DNA of 26,917 bases from Gonium pectorale (Eukaryota > Chlorophyta > Chlorophyceae > Chlamydomonadales > Volvocaceae), in the NCBI GenBank assembly GCA_001584585.1, contig LSYV01000010.1:1324435-1351351 (forward strand), written 5' to 3'. Positions 10,166 to 21,389 of the stretch are shown here, piece by piece. Below the pieces are notes generated by a model that worked only from the letters and a program-made list of their open reading frames with translations, was not told the origin of the DNA and did no database searches. Numbering within the stretch: position 1 is the stretch's first letter; every line of letters starts with the position of its first letter. Position numbers and translations under genes: made by a program.

Positions 10166-10645
10166 ATGAGTAAGTGCAGTTGGTTGTCGCAAATAGCGGG
10201 TGTGACGCATTTGGTCCATCGCACGATTACTTACGGGATGCCGTTATATTTGCTGTTACCGATTGTGACCAGCGATCAGTAAGCTTTGACACATGCCGTA
10301 CTTGGTACTGCATGCGTTGTCTGCCCTTCACATCCCTAACGATGACGCGCGCCTGTTCCCCCGCGCGCCCGATCCTTAGGTGAACTGACCGGTGATGACT
10401 CCGTGCAGAGACGACGACGTGACGACATTCTGTCGGCCGTTGGCACCGCCTTCGGCATGGCCGTAGGCGCGGGTGCGATTGCGTGCGCTGAAGTAGGCGA
10501 CCGAAAGCGGCGGCGCGAGCGGCTGGACCTCGTGCCGCCGCCTCCGCAGCAGCAGCAAGGGTCCGTGCCGGGCGCGCGTGCGAACGCGCATGGGGGCGGG
10601 ACGAGCGGCGGCGGGGGAGGCGGAGGAGGGGAGCAGGCTTCGTAA
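10166..10645 (+). CDS. Glycine-zipper small membrane protein, 89 aa (candidate second cistron, 2 exons)
   Basis: Exon 1 contributes only ATGA (10166-10169), ending at a consensus GTAAGT donor. Exon 2 is 10380-10645 after CCGATCCTTAG, with a CTAAC branch-like motif at about 10336. The phase fits exactly: A+GT makes a Ser codon and the frame then runs open to TAA. The protein begins MSELTGDDSVQRRRRDDILS. It has a hydrophobic stretch at about 18-40 with Gly at 23, 27 and 31 (glycine zipper), a basic cluster DRKRRRER, then PPPPQQQQ and a Gly-rich tail. The family is not recognised. No promoter or TGTAA separates it from the upstream ORF, so both probably lie on one mRNA. Otherwise this would be a 3' UTR intron followed by a chance ORF. 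Confidence 0.6.
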
Positions 10646-10935
10646 CTGCCCGACGCGTGGAGATAAAAATGCAATAACTGACGCGGTGGAGTGCATGCTT
10701 GTCGTGTACGGAGAGTAGGCTGTCGTACGTCTTAATTGGACGGAAGATGGCTTTGTGTTTGGGTGTGGTTTGTTGTTCTAGGCGGCATTCGCCCACCCGA
10801 TCTGGAGCCAGTTCCCATAACTGCAGTTCATGGGAATGTGCGTGGCACGCTGTACAAATTGTTTGGCGTGTGGATTTCAGCAAGGGCGTTGGCATGAAGT
10901 GTGCGTAATGGTGTTGCATGTTCGCGCATTGCGTA

Positions 10936-10940
10936 TGTAA
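10936..10940 (+). terminator. TGTAA polyadenylation signal of the two-ORF unit
   Basis: This is the first TGTAA on the plus strand after both stop codons. It gives a 3' UTR of about 300 nt after the second ORF and none lies between the two ORFs. Confidence 0.55.
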
Positions 10941-10955
10941 AACTGGAGCTTTGCC

Positions 10956-12233
10956 ACTGGATGTACCGTCTCGTGCTGTTTCCTTACGCACGCAACACGC
11001 ACTGGAAAGTCGTCCCGATGACGAGCCGCGGATGAAGGGTGTCAGCACTGTATGTACACGGTATACAGCCGGCACTCAGTAACAGGATATGTTGCACGGT
11101 AAGAAGCGTAACCGGGACGCAGGTGTTGAGCAGGGAAGATTCGCGCCCAGGCTAGGCAGAAGCCATCCTGTGGGCTTCCTCTCTGCAGCTTTCTCACAAG
11201 CATATGGATGTAGCAGGCACACGGCCCTGGCGGGAGGGCTTATGTAGGGGCGCCTGTATTGTACCAACTTATCTATTAATAGGTGGACGCCCTGCAGTGT
11301 GGCTCCCTGTATTCACCGCCGAACCGCCCTGCTGCCAAACCATGTGCCCGCCGCATGTCGGTACGTTTCAAGACTGCAACTCTATGCACCCAGGCCGCAC
11401 CTGGATATATGTCGGATATCGCACGCCTGATCGTGAATGGGCAACTGTGAAGGCAACTGTGGAACCAGCGGGATGGGAAGGGCATGGTTCGAGTTGCATG
11501 CTGCTTGACGACACCTGTCCCCCAACTCTACCTTCAAACACCTTACCGGATCGCTACATATTTTGTATGTATAGAATGCTTTGCGCGCACTGACCCAGAT
11601 GGGCGCAGGACGGCAAGCGAGGACCACCGCGGAGTGCGGACCGTCGACCCTTCGGTTACGACAGTTGGAGGGCCGAGGTCACGAAGCCGAGGTACTCGCG
11701 CGGGGTGCATACACGTGGCTTTGTGCACCTCTTACGGGCCACACAGACCCTTTTGTGCAAGCTGCAATTGTGCAAGGATGCGCCAAGCTACCCTCACACC
11801 GCGCTGTGCCCGGGCATCGCTTCGGCATGATTTGCTGATGGGTGAGAACAGACGGGGAGTGGGGCATAGAACTTCTTACCTAGCCAAAGCGCACTTAACA
11901 TCGCGTCTAATATACAATACTGCTACTGGTAGGGACTTCATACACTTAAGTCCATATTACTGTGATTACGCTGGCCCAGTTTACTTGCCGGCCATCAGAC
12001 GCTCAGTCTCGCTCGCGGCTTGTGAACCTCCGTGCACTGGATGCAGGCCCCCGCGTATCTGGCGTTAAGGTGGCAAGGCCCGTGGCGGTGAGTCCGAGAC
12101 CCAGTGCTAGACGCCGCCCCCCCCCCCGCCCCCCCCTCAGACATGCCGTCCGCGATGTGTGTCCGGCTCGGCCTGCGCGGGCTTGACTGCAGTGGAATAG
12201 CGAATGTAGCCCATTGAGGCCGCTTGCCGCGAC
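10956..12233. other. Intergenic stretch, no gene seen
   Basis: Open frames here have neither splice structure nor coding-like composition. The stretch is comparatively AT-rich (for example 11880-11960). A C-rich run lies at about 12114-12136. The promoter of the next gene presumably lies in its right part, but I see no clear TATA box. Confidence 0.5.
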
Positions 12234-12488
12234 ATGAGCATTCGCCCCTGTGCCGCTCCGCCCGCTGTCCGCTCAGCTCCACGCGGCCACCGCCCCAACC
12301 CCGTTGCCGGCCCCTGGGCCGCAGGAGCGCCCGCCTCCCTTTCCCCTCCCCTCCAATGCCCTCCCCTTCAATCCCCTCTCCGACCCGCGCCCCGCGCCCC
12401 GGACCCCCCCAACCTGCCCATACCTCGCCACCATGCCTCCCGCGCCGCAGGTCGGCAGCACGCGTCCGGACTGGCGCGCGGCCATTGA
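12234..12488 (+). other. Possible upstream ORF overlapping the next start codon
   Basis: An ATG at 12234 opens an 84-codon frame that ends at 12488, in a different frame from, and past, the ATG at 12433. If transcription starts upstream of 12234 it would be an overlapping uORF that lowers translation of the main protein. If transcription starts downstream, it is irrelevant. Confidence 0.25.
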
Positions 12489-15400
12489 GAGCGGCGGCGA
12501 CGGCGGCAGCAGCAGCAGCAGTGGCAGCGGCGGCAGCGCCGTGAAGACTCTCGAGCCGGCGACCTCAGCCAAGCCGGCGGCCGCCAAGTCCCAGCCTGAC
12601 GCCGCCGCCGCCGCCGCCGCTGCTCCGCTGGCGGCCAAGGCCGACGCCCCTTCCGAGTCGCCATCTTCGGAGCCGCCCCGGGAGGAGCCCTTCTCCCTGC
12701 CCACCGTGGATCTCGTCGGTGTGTATCCTAGCTTGGCTGCTGGGAGGGGAGGGCAGGTCAGGGCAGCGTGCCGGATATGGGAACAGCCATGTGCGTTGTA
12801 GGGCTGGGGCCCAGCCGTGTGATCTGCCCTGCCAGGCGTCCGTCCGCTGAACGAATGGGTACGGGAAACCCACCGAGTTTTGGGAGCCAGTGGGGCAGGG
12901 CGCGGGCGGCATGTCTAACCGCGTGCCCGGGTGAGGCTCTGTGTTGGCGGCGGGCGAGCAGCGGGTGTGGGTGTGGGTGTGGGTGTGTATGTGTACGAGG
13001 GCATGGGAGGATGATGAGCACAATATGGCGGCCTGGAGCCTGAGGGCCCGTGGGCGGCTGAGCGCGGCTTGCCAGCGCCCGAGTCCTCCTCCTCCTCGGC
13101 TTCGGGGTTCCAGACTCCGCCAGGACTCGCTGGCTGCTGGTGTCCGCTGCGAGCGCGCACGGGTGTGACGCGGCGGGGCATGGCCGGGACTGGGGCCGCG
13201 CCGGGGCGGGTATGGCGGGCGCCCCGCAACGGCGTGGTGCCGTCGGCCCCAGCTGCCCCGCCCCCCGACACACTGACCCTATCCCTGGATCGCCACCACC
13301 ACCACCACCACCCAACCCGTGGCCGCCTCCTACCCCACCCCCACCCCCACCCCACCCCACCCACACCCACACACCCGCGGGCCCCCAGAGCTGCTCTCCC
13401 AGCCCGCCATCCAGTCTGCCGCCTTCACGGCCCTGTCCTCGCTGTCGGCGGTGCTGGCGGTGCTGTGCTGCATCGAGCCGGAGGCGGTGCTGGAGCTGGC
13501 GCTGCCGCAGGTGGGCGGGGACGCGAGGAAGGGGACGCACGGTGCACAGGGGGGTCATACAGGAGGGGGGGAAGCACGGGGGGGAGGGTGTGGGGAAGGC
13601 GCGGGCGTCATTGGCTTGGGAGGCGGACCGTGGGGGCGTGCATGAGGGAGCGGGGCACAGCAGGGCAGGGCAGGGCAGGGGAGCCGGAGCGGGTAAACAC
13701 CAGACTGCGGTACGGCTCACTGGGTCGGGCGGGGCACGTGGGCAGCACGTGGGCTGTGGAGGACCCATTGCGGACCTGACCTGCGGGTCACTGCGCCGGT
13801 CCTCTGAGCCTTGTGCTGCGCACCGCCTGCCATTGCAGCTACCCACTTCAACCCCCCTTTCCCAGGCCCCACTAATGCCCACCTCACACCACCCTTCTGA
13901 TGGCCGCCTGCCACCTCCCGATCCCACGCCCGCCCGTCCCCGACCCCCTCCACCTCGCAGGCGATCCCCTCCGACATTGACGTGACCTTTGTCCGCATCA
14001 TCGGAGTCACGCTGGCCGCCGGCGCGTCGGTGGAGTACAGCCTCAAGGTATTGCACGGGGCGGGGAGGGTAGGATGTGAAGGGGAGGGCAAAGGAGAGTT
14101 CCCCAGCCGGGTATAGGAGCAAACGGTTGACGTGAGCGCACTGGCTTCCACATGAAGGCTCCCGTTGGGGTGGGGTGGGGGTGGGGGCGCAGCGGCGACC
14201 GGCCTGTGGTCGGTCTGGCGGGGGGGGGGTCTGTTGACCGGAGCGGCCACGGGTCGGATGGGCGTATGGCCCGTGGGTCGTGCCGGGGCCAGGTTGGCAA
14301 AGGGCTCGTCCGAGCGGGGCGGGCCAAGTTATGTCGATGGGGGTACCGTACCGTGCAGTTTCAGGGCAGTGCCGTGGGTCGTTTGGGGCGGGACTGCGGG
14401 CTGCGTTCTCGCGAGTCTAACGTATGTGTAGCGGGTGGATGGGGGGGCGGTACTCACGTTGCTAGGTCGGGCCGGGGCCAGCCCACAGCCTGCGCAATGC
14501 GGCGCATTGTCCGAGCCGGAAACGACCCATGGGTCGGGCTGTCATCGCCTGGCGCCGTGAAGCTCGGGGGTTTGAAATATAGCTCGAGAAGGGCGCGCGT
14601 GCGGATGCGGAGCCGCTGCCCTGCGGGCGATCGGGATTAGAACCTCCGCGCCCCACCCCCGGGGGATGCGTAAGAGGGAGCTCCTCATCCATGCCCCACC
14701 GCCATCCGAGGCGCCACTGCCCCACCACGGCCCGCTCTCACCGTAAAAGCCCCAATCCCCCCTTTCTCCGCCCCGCGCCCNCCCCCCNNNNNNNNNNNNN
14801 NNNNNNNNNNNNNNNNNNNNNNNNNNNNNNNNNNNNNNNNNNNNNNNNNNNNNNNNNNNNNNNNNNNNNNNNNNNNNNNNNNNNNNNNNNNNNNNNNNNN
14901 NNNNNNNNNNNNNNNNNNNNNNNNNNNNNNNNNNNNNNNNNNNNNNNNNNNNNNNNNNNNNNNNNNNNNNNNNNNNNNNNNNNNNNNNNNNNNNNNNNNN
15001 NNNNNNNNNNNNNNNNNNNNNNNNNNNNNNNNNNNNNNNNNNNNNNNNNNNNNNNNNNNNNNNNNNNNNNNNNNNNNNNNNNNNNNNNNNNNNNNNNNNN
15101 NNNNNNNNNNNNNNNNNNNNNNNNNNNNNNNNNNNNNNNNNNNNNNNNNNNNNNNNNNNNNNNNNNNNNNNNNNNNNNNNNNNNNNNNNNNNNNNNNNNN
15201 NNNNNNNNNNNNNNNNNNNNNNNNNNNNNNNNNNNNNNNNNNNNNNNNNNNNNNNNNNNNNNNNNNNNNNNNNNNNNNNNNNNNNNNNNNNNNNNNNNNN
15301 NNNNNNNNNNNNNNNNNNNNNNNNNNNNNNNNNNNNNNNNNNNNNNNNNNNNNNNNNNNNNNNNNNNNNNNNNNNNNNNNNNNNNNNNNNNNNNNNNNNN

Positions 15401-18400
15401 NNNNNNNNNNNNNNNNNNNNNNNNNNNNNNNNNNNNNNNNNNNNNNNNNNNNNNNNNNNNNNNNNNNNNNNNNNNNNNNNNNNNNNNNNNNNNNNNNNNN
15501 NNNNNNNNNNNNNNNNNNNNNNNNNNNNNNNNNNNNNNNNNNNNNNNNNNNNNNNNNNNNNNNNNNNNNNNNNNNNNNNNNNNNNNNNNNNNNNNNNNNN
15601 NNNNNNNNNNNNNNNNNNNNNNNNNNNNNNNNNNNNNNNNNNNNNNNNNNNNNNNNNNNNNNACCCCACCACACACACACACCCCTCACACAGCACCTCG
15701 CCGCCACCCTTCCCGCTTCCACCCCCGCCTGCGCCCACCCGCGGCCTTACTCCTGCCCGCCCCCCGCCTCCCCCGCCTCTGCCCCCCCCCCGGCGCATCG
15801 TCGCAGTCATCGGCCACAGCAGCGGCAAGGGCCTGGCGCCCCCGCCCCTGGAGCCCAGCCCCCCCACCAACGCCACCTCGTGGGGCTACGCCGCCTGCAC
15901 TGCGCTCTACCTGCTCACGGTGGCCGCCTGCTTCGCGCCCGAGGTGCGGTGGGGCGGACGGAGCTCCCGTCTGCGGCGCGTGTGCTATCCGGGCGGGCCC
16001 GTACCCGGCATGGGTTTACATGGTGGTACCGTAATAGCTAATAGGTCACTCACGTCCTTCCAAGCTTGGGGGGCAGGACCCTGCGTCGGCGGCTGGCAGT
16101 GAAGTTCCGGGCCGGGGGGGGGGGTTGGATGGGCCGTGGCAGGGCGTGGTTGCAGCAGGGCGCTCTGTGAGTCCAACGGCGCCGGATGCAGGAGCCGCAG
16201 TTCCTCGTCCTATTAGGGAGGCGGAAAGGGGCGCCATGCGTGTGCCACGACGCGTTTGGCGTTTTGCAGAGGCCTGGCCCGCGCCCTGTGGTCACCGTCG
16301 GAGGGCGACAAAGGCGGGGGAGGGGGGGGGGCTACGGGAGGAGGATGCGGGCAACGCTGGGGGGTGTACCTGGAGGGGCGCTCGCGCGGAAATCGGCCCA
16401 CGAGCGTCTCCGTTGGGACATGCTCGTTCGTTCGTTCTAAGCCTTGAACTTGGAACTCAAACCCAACCCCCACGTTCTCGCTCCCAATCTCCTGCCTCCA
16501 CCCCCCTGCCTCCACCCTTACAACGGCACGGAACGGCATGCGCCTCCGGCTCCGCTGCTGAGAGCACTCCTCCAGCTTATTGACCCACCCCTTCTGACGA
16601 CCGCCTCCTCCCGCCCCCGTCCGCCCCCGTCCGCCCCCGTTCCACCCCACCCCCCCAATCCGTCCGCCCGCAGGCCCTGTTCACGGGCGACCCGCCCAGC
16701 GACATCACGCCGCTGGTCAAGGGCGTGTGGGCGCCCGGCTTCCTGATGGCAGCGGTCATATCGTACGTGCTCAAGGTACGGCGGGGTACGGCAGGGGGCC
16801 GAAGGAGTGTATCCGTGGCGAATGAAGCCGCAGGGCTGTGGGCAGGGGTGGGTGGGGGCGGGGGCAGGGGGCGGGGGCGGCGGACAAACGCAGCGGCACG
16901 GCGTTGAGGTGCGAAGGGCCCTCCCGCCGGCAGTGAGTGCATCGGGCAGGCGTACGGACGGACGTACGGGCGCCCTGTCGTACTTAGTCGTACCTGGTAC
17001 GTCGGTTTCCCGGCTTCCTGATGGGCGGTAACCGACTTTGGTACCGCATCGTAGCTGTCAGGGCTGCAGCTTGTTGGCCCGCTCCTCCCTAATGACCCTG
17101 TCTCGGTGTCTGTGCCTGCAACTGCCCGTCTCTTGGTGGATGCGTCAGGACGCCGCCGACCGGAACCGTCTGGGTGCCTCCACCTTCAAGAACCTCAACC
17201 TGGGTGAGGAGGGATGCCCCGCCTCGCCCCGGGGGGGGGGAGCGGGGAGCGGGGGGATTGGAGGTCTTGCCCTCGACACGTGCCCAGGAGTCGTGGCAAA
17301 GGGCGGGTCGGTGGCGGACGGTGGTGGCCCGGTGGCGGTGAGCCCGGAGGCGGGTCTTCGGGGGGGGGGCCAGGACTGGCGAACTTCCGACTGGCCTCCC
17401 GGCGGAAGGCTTTCCTTCTGCGCCGTGCTCATGGGTCGGCCCGGCCCGTCATGAAGGAGCCCCTCCCCGCGACCAGGAACCGTGCCGCCCCATGTCCCGC
17501 CCCACGCCCAACCGCTTCCAACCGCTTCGCGCCCCCCGGGAGCTTTTGCTTTTCTGAGCCCCCCACTCCCAGCTGCTGCCCCCTCCGTGCTTGCCTGGCT
17601 GCGGCCCGGGGGGGTGCGTATTCGCGCGCCTCGCAGACCCCAGCCGACCAGACCCCAACCAGCCCCGCCCACCACCACCACCACCACCACCTCCCCGCGG
17701 GGCTCCCGCGCTCTTCCGCCCCTCACCCTCGCCAAGTTTGGTGCTCTGGTATGAAAGAGTCAACTACTCTCTGCTCGACGGTCATGAATCAACTTTTGCC
17801 CTCGGAGTGAGTAACCCCTCCCACCCTCGTCCGCAGGCCTGGCTGCGCTCGAGTACGGCTACGCGGTTATCTTTGGGAGCGCCATCCTGTCGGACCAGGT
17901 GCGGGGGGCGCGCGGGGGGGGGGCGCGGGGGGGGGGGTACCACCGCTCCAGGGGGCGGGGAGCGAGTTCAAGAGGCGGAAGGCAGTCGAGAGGATGCGAG
18001 GCGTGGGGGGGGGCGTCAGGGGGGTACTCAAGGGGTCGGGGAGAGGGGGGCGGGGGCTCTTGGTGTTGGGTGGCAATACCACTAGAGGAGCCTGCGGCGC
18101 ATACACCTTCCGGTTCTCTTTCGGTGGACGAGACGGCTGTCGAGGTTGGTAAAAGGTGGCCGGCAGGGCGGCGCTGGGGCCGCGAGAGACCGTGAGAGCG
18201 GGTGAGGCGCTAGGCAGGGTGAGGGTATTGCAGCCTGTGGGATGAAGCCGGGGAGGTGCACACGATGACGCCCCGATGGCCCCACGCCCCACCCCAACGG
18301 GTAACTGAACCAAGCTTGGGAGACGCGCAGCACGGCCCCTCCTTTACCCTCCCGTTCTCTGTGTTACTCGTACCCTTTCTCCTCCCACCCCCATCCCCCC

Positions 18401-18503
18401 TTCGCCGCAGGTGCCGCTAGAGTCCCCGGCGCTGTCCAACCTGGCTGGGTCGCTGGCCATTGCGACCTTCGCCCTGTACACCTATGCAACCGCCAAGAAG
18501 TGA
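12433..18503 (+). CDS. Multi-pass membrane protein of unknown family (at least 9 exons, interrupted by assembly gap)
   Basis: Exons are 12433-12718, 13389-13510, 13961-14047, an unseen exon, 15807-15943, 16674-16775, 17149-17203, 17837-17898 and 18411-18503. The start has a textbook context (GCCACCATGC). Residues 1-90 are low complexity (Gly/Ser, Ala, Pro). Then come about six hydrophobic segments: SAAFTALSSLSAVLAVLCC, a segment around FVRIIGVTLAAG, GYAACTALYLLTVAACF, GVWAPGFLMAAVISYVLK, EYGYAVIFGSAIL and LAGSLAIATFALYTYAT, ending in KK. Phases agree at every visible junction except across the gap, where phase 0 meets phase 1, so at least one exon is missing. A loop after the gap is Pro-rich. 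I do not recognise the family. The C-terminal ATAKK resembles a cytosolic dilysine ER signal (KKxx-like), but the spacing is not canonical. The organelle is unknown. Confidence 0.7.
14781..15662. other. Assembly gap (N run)
   Basis: One N at 14781, six C and then 875 N (14788-15662). Flanks are C-rich (CCCCGCGCCC before, CACACACA after), typical of sequence that breaks assemblies. The gap lies in the multi-pass membrane protein gene and must hide coding sequence. Confidence 0.99.
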
Positions 18504-20131
18504 GGGGGCGAAGATATCGTATCGAGGGGAGCTGAGCGCGGAGGGGCGTGGAGGGGTGCGGAAGGCTGCGGAGGGCCGCTTATGGTTTGGGTGCTACCTT
18601 CGAGGAGCGGGCTGCGGGGAGAGATGTGGGAAGATTGAGCTGCGAGTCGCTTGCAGTGTGCAGGTCGTGCGGTGCCTTACCGCCACGAGAGGAGAGGAGT
18701 GGGGAGCGGAGCCGAATCACGGGGAGGGGTGGTTGAGGGGGAGGCCGTGGCGAGGGGGAGAAGGGTGCGGATGGAGCTCGAGGGAGTGCAGCGGATGTCG
18801 TGGTTGCATGTATTTGTATGTTGTTGCTGTTGATCTTGGTATTGCATGCAAGGGTGGTGGAGAGGTTGGGCGTCACCTGTGTGCCTGCCCTGCCCTGCTC
18901 TTCGTGTCGGAGCGCTCTGCAAAAGAGGGAGGGGCGTTGATCTGCCTTCGGCGGTGACCAGTCGAGCCGTTCGTTGCCGAAGCCGCCGTACAAATGTACG
19001 GAGACGTATGTCTATTGCCTCGGTGTGCCCCCAGGGGGACGGGGTGCTGTGTTTTGACCCAAGGCACGGTGCGACTCCCGTACATACGGGAGGCGGCCGC
19101 TACGTACGGCAGCACATTACTAATCTACAGGGACAGAAACTGAGAGAGGGACAAGAGGAGAGGGACGCATGAGGCGCTTTGATGGATGCTGATTGGCCTG
19201 TTGGTGCCCACTCTGCATCACACTTTTGATCGTACATATCGAGTCGCAGGGTGGGGGAGAAGAACTCGCGCTTCGGCCTCTGCGGGGCCGTGGCGTGTCT
19301 GCGAGGTGGTGCCCTGGGGACAGGGATGCGCTTTGTGTGGGTTGGAGGCGGTCCACCTGCTGTATTCATTGCTGCTGTGGGAGCGTGAACGCCCGTGGGC
19401 GGGGCGTCGGTGCCGGAGGGCCCCCCCACACACACAGTTGCCTACAACGACGCCATCACTTTCGCGCTTACGCTCGTCGTATGCGTTTTCCTTTTCAACA
19501 CAGGCGCCTGTGCCACCCTGGCTACAGGCGCCGGCGCTGCAGGTGGTTGCGGTGAGGGCGGAGCAGGTGGTTGCGGCAGCCAGCGTGCCGATGTGCGCTG
19601 GGTTGGGAATGGGTTGGGAATGGGTAGGTGGGGGAGGGGGGGGGGCGCACGGGGGCTTTGCCGCCGTGTGTGAGGCAGTCAAGAGTGCCGAGGGGGCGCT
19701 GAGGACGCTGGAGCAGTAAGACGACGAGTGGACAGGGGCGGGGCCCATTACGTTTGGTAGTGGTAGAAGGGACAGGCCACGATGGTTGGCTGCGATGTGA
19801 GGCGGCGGATGTGAGCACGCCCGTCACTGCGGGCATCCGCCGGCGGGCACCTACCGATGTGCGGAATGGGCGGGATGGGCGAAAGGAGGGAGGTTGTACG
19901 CCCCGCCCAGGGAGGGAGGGAGGGAGGGGCTGCGCAGTGTCGCCCATGTCAGGTCGACGCGTGACGGACAGCCTCGGGGGAGGAGGCCAGACGGCCCGAG
20001 GGCAAGCAGCCAAGCCGGGCAGCCATGTCGCCCGCCCCCCACCCCCACATGCCCGAACCCCGTCCATGCTGGCGCAACGATTAGGCGCATGCGTGGGCAG
20101 CCAGGCGGTACGGCTCGTGCGCGGCAGCAGT
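18504..20131. other. Long presumptive 3' UTR of the membrane protein gene
   Basis: The first plus-strand TGTAA after the stop is at 20132, so the 3' UTR would be about 1.6 kb. A branch-plus-acceptor-like CTAATCTACAG ends at 19131 and an open frame at about 19503-19719 ends AAVCEAVKSAEGALRTLEQ. That frame looks weakly coding, but I could not build a gene from it. CGTACG-type palindromes cluster at 18987-19108. Confidence 0.4.
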
Positions 20132-20136
20132 TGTAA
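20132..20136 (+). terminator. TGTAA polyadenylation signal
   Basis: First TGTAA after the stop at 18503 on the plus strand. Its distance makes assignment to the membrane protein gene tentative. Confidence 0.35.
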
Positions 20137-21389
20137 CATTAGCGCGGTTGGCGGTTGATGCAGAGTATCGTGCGGGCGTGCATCAAGTGGGCCGCGGAGA
20201 TATTGGCGACGGCCATCTCCCGGGACCCTAAGGGCCTCGTCAGGGTGACCCGCCCGACGGCAGGGCAGAAAGACAGGCGGTATGCCCGGGGTCTAGGCGT
20301 TTGGGGGTTGGGGCCTGGGCTGCCACGCCCGGCCTGACACCAGCCAAACTGAGCCAAGCGGACGGACGGAAACGGCTGATGTACCGCAACTAGCTACGAT
20401 ACGGATGAAGAAGAGTGAAATCTGCGTAGAGAAAGACGGGACCATGGAAGCCATGGATGGCGTTCACAGCAACGTGTGCTCTGGTACAAGGGTCGCGGGG
20501 GACACGTATGCAAGGGGCTTGGGACCCGAAGCGCTGCGTTGAGGGAGTCACACCTCTTTATGGCCATACCAGGGCCCTGTCTCTGCAGGTTTCTCTTCGT
20601 TTTGGCCCCTGGGCCATCCACACCGCATGCGCGACGACGTCAGTAGGGCGGGCGGGGGGACACGTTACATGAAAAGGAAGAGCAGCCTCCCCCCCCCCAC
20701 CCGCCAGCCGCCATGTACGCTCACGAGCCCACGCGTACATGTCAGTTGCCCCAAAAGCCACCGCCCTATCTGCGGGCCGCTGAACAAGCCCTTCAGCCCT
20801 CTGCCTCTGGAGCGCTCCTCACGCTTGTGTGAGCAGCCCCGGCAGCCCTGACCGCCCACCCCCGTCGTGCGCCACGCGCCCATGCAACCCCGCTTCCGAG
20901 CTTTGACTCCCGGGACCAGGGCCGCCCGCTCCGGCGACCTGGAAGAAGCGTATGGAGGTTAGCCTTGATGGGGGTAGGCTGGGGCACCACCTCACGATAA
21001 GCGGCAGCCGGCAGTGCCGTTGAAGGGGTCGCCCCCTTCACACGATCCGTTATGGAAACAGGTAGACAGGACAGTAGATGGCATATGATTATACACACAC
21101 GGCTCTGTCGCCTCTGTCGGGAAATTCCCTGTACGTTAGAGCTGTCTGAGAAACCCGAGGTTGCTGTGTTTTGCGTAGCCGTACGGCAAGCACAGCTCAG
21201 CGCCAAACTACCCTGCATTTTCTACCATGGTGGTAGTGATGCATTCACACTTCATGCAGCATTGACAGGAATACTGCTATTCGTAGAACCGCGAGCCCCA
21301 ACAGCATCGGCGCAGCGCAGAGCGCACTAGCCCCAGCGCATGTTGCGTTAGCAGCTTCGCAACCTATCTACACCTTACAAAAGCAGGCA
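20137..21389. other. Intergenic stretch before the kinase-like gene
   Basis: No gene is supported on either strand. A minus-strand TGTAA (TTACA at 20665-20669) exists, but the frames upstream of it on that strand show no exon structure. The promoter of the kinase-like gene should lie in the right-hand part; I see no TATA box. Confidence 0.45.

Noticed and set aside
10174..10383. A 69-codon plus-strand open frame between the two small ORFs
   Set aside because: It starts at a non-ATG codon and lies inside the intron 10170-10379 defined by a consensus donor, branch-like motif and acceptor.
11204..12068. Overlapping open frames in the intergenic stretch
   Set aside because: Cys/His/Arg-rich products, no consistent codon bias, no splice-phase support and no recognisable domain.
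12758..14122. A 454-codon minus-strand open frame
   Set aside because: It is antisense to exons with agreeing splice phases and has low-complexity Gly/Arg/Pro composition typical of the wrong frame in GC-rich DNA.
14542..16034. Several long open frames on both strands spanning the N run
   Set aside because: Their length is created by unknown bases; the real exon after the gap is 15807-15943 in a specific frame.
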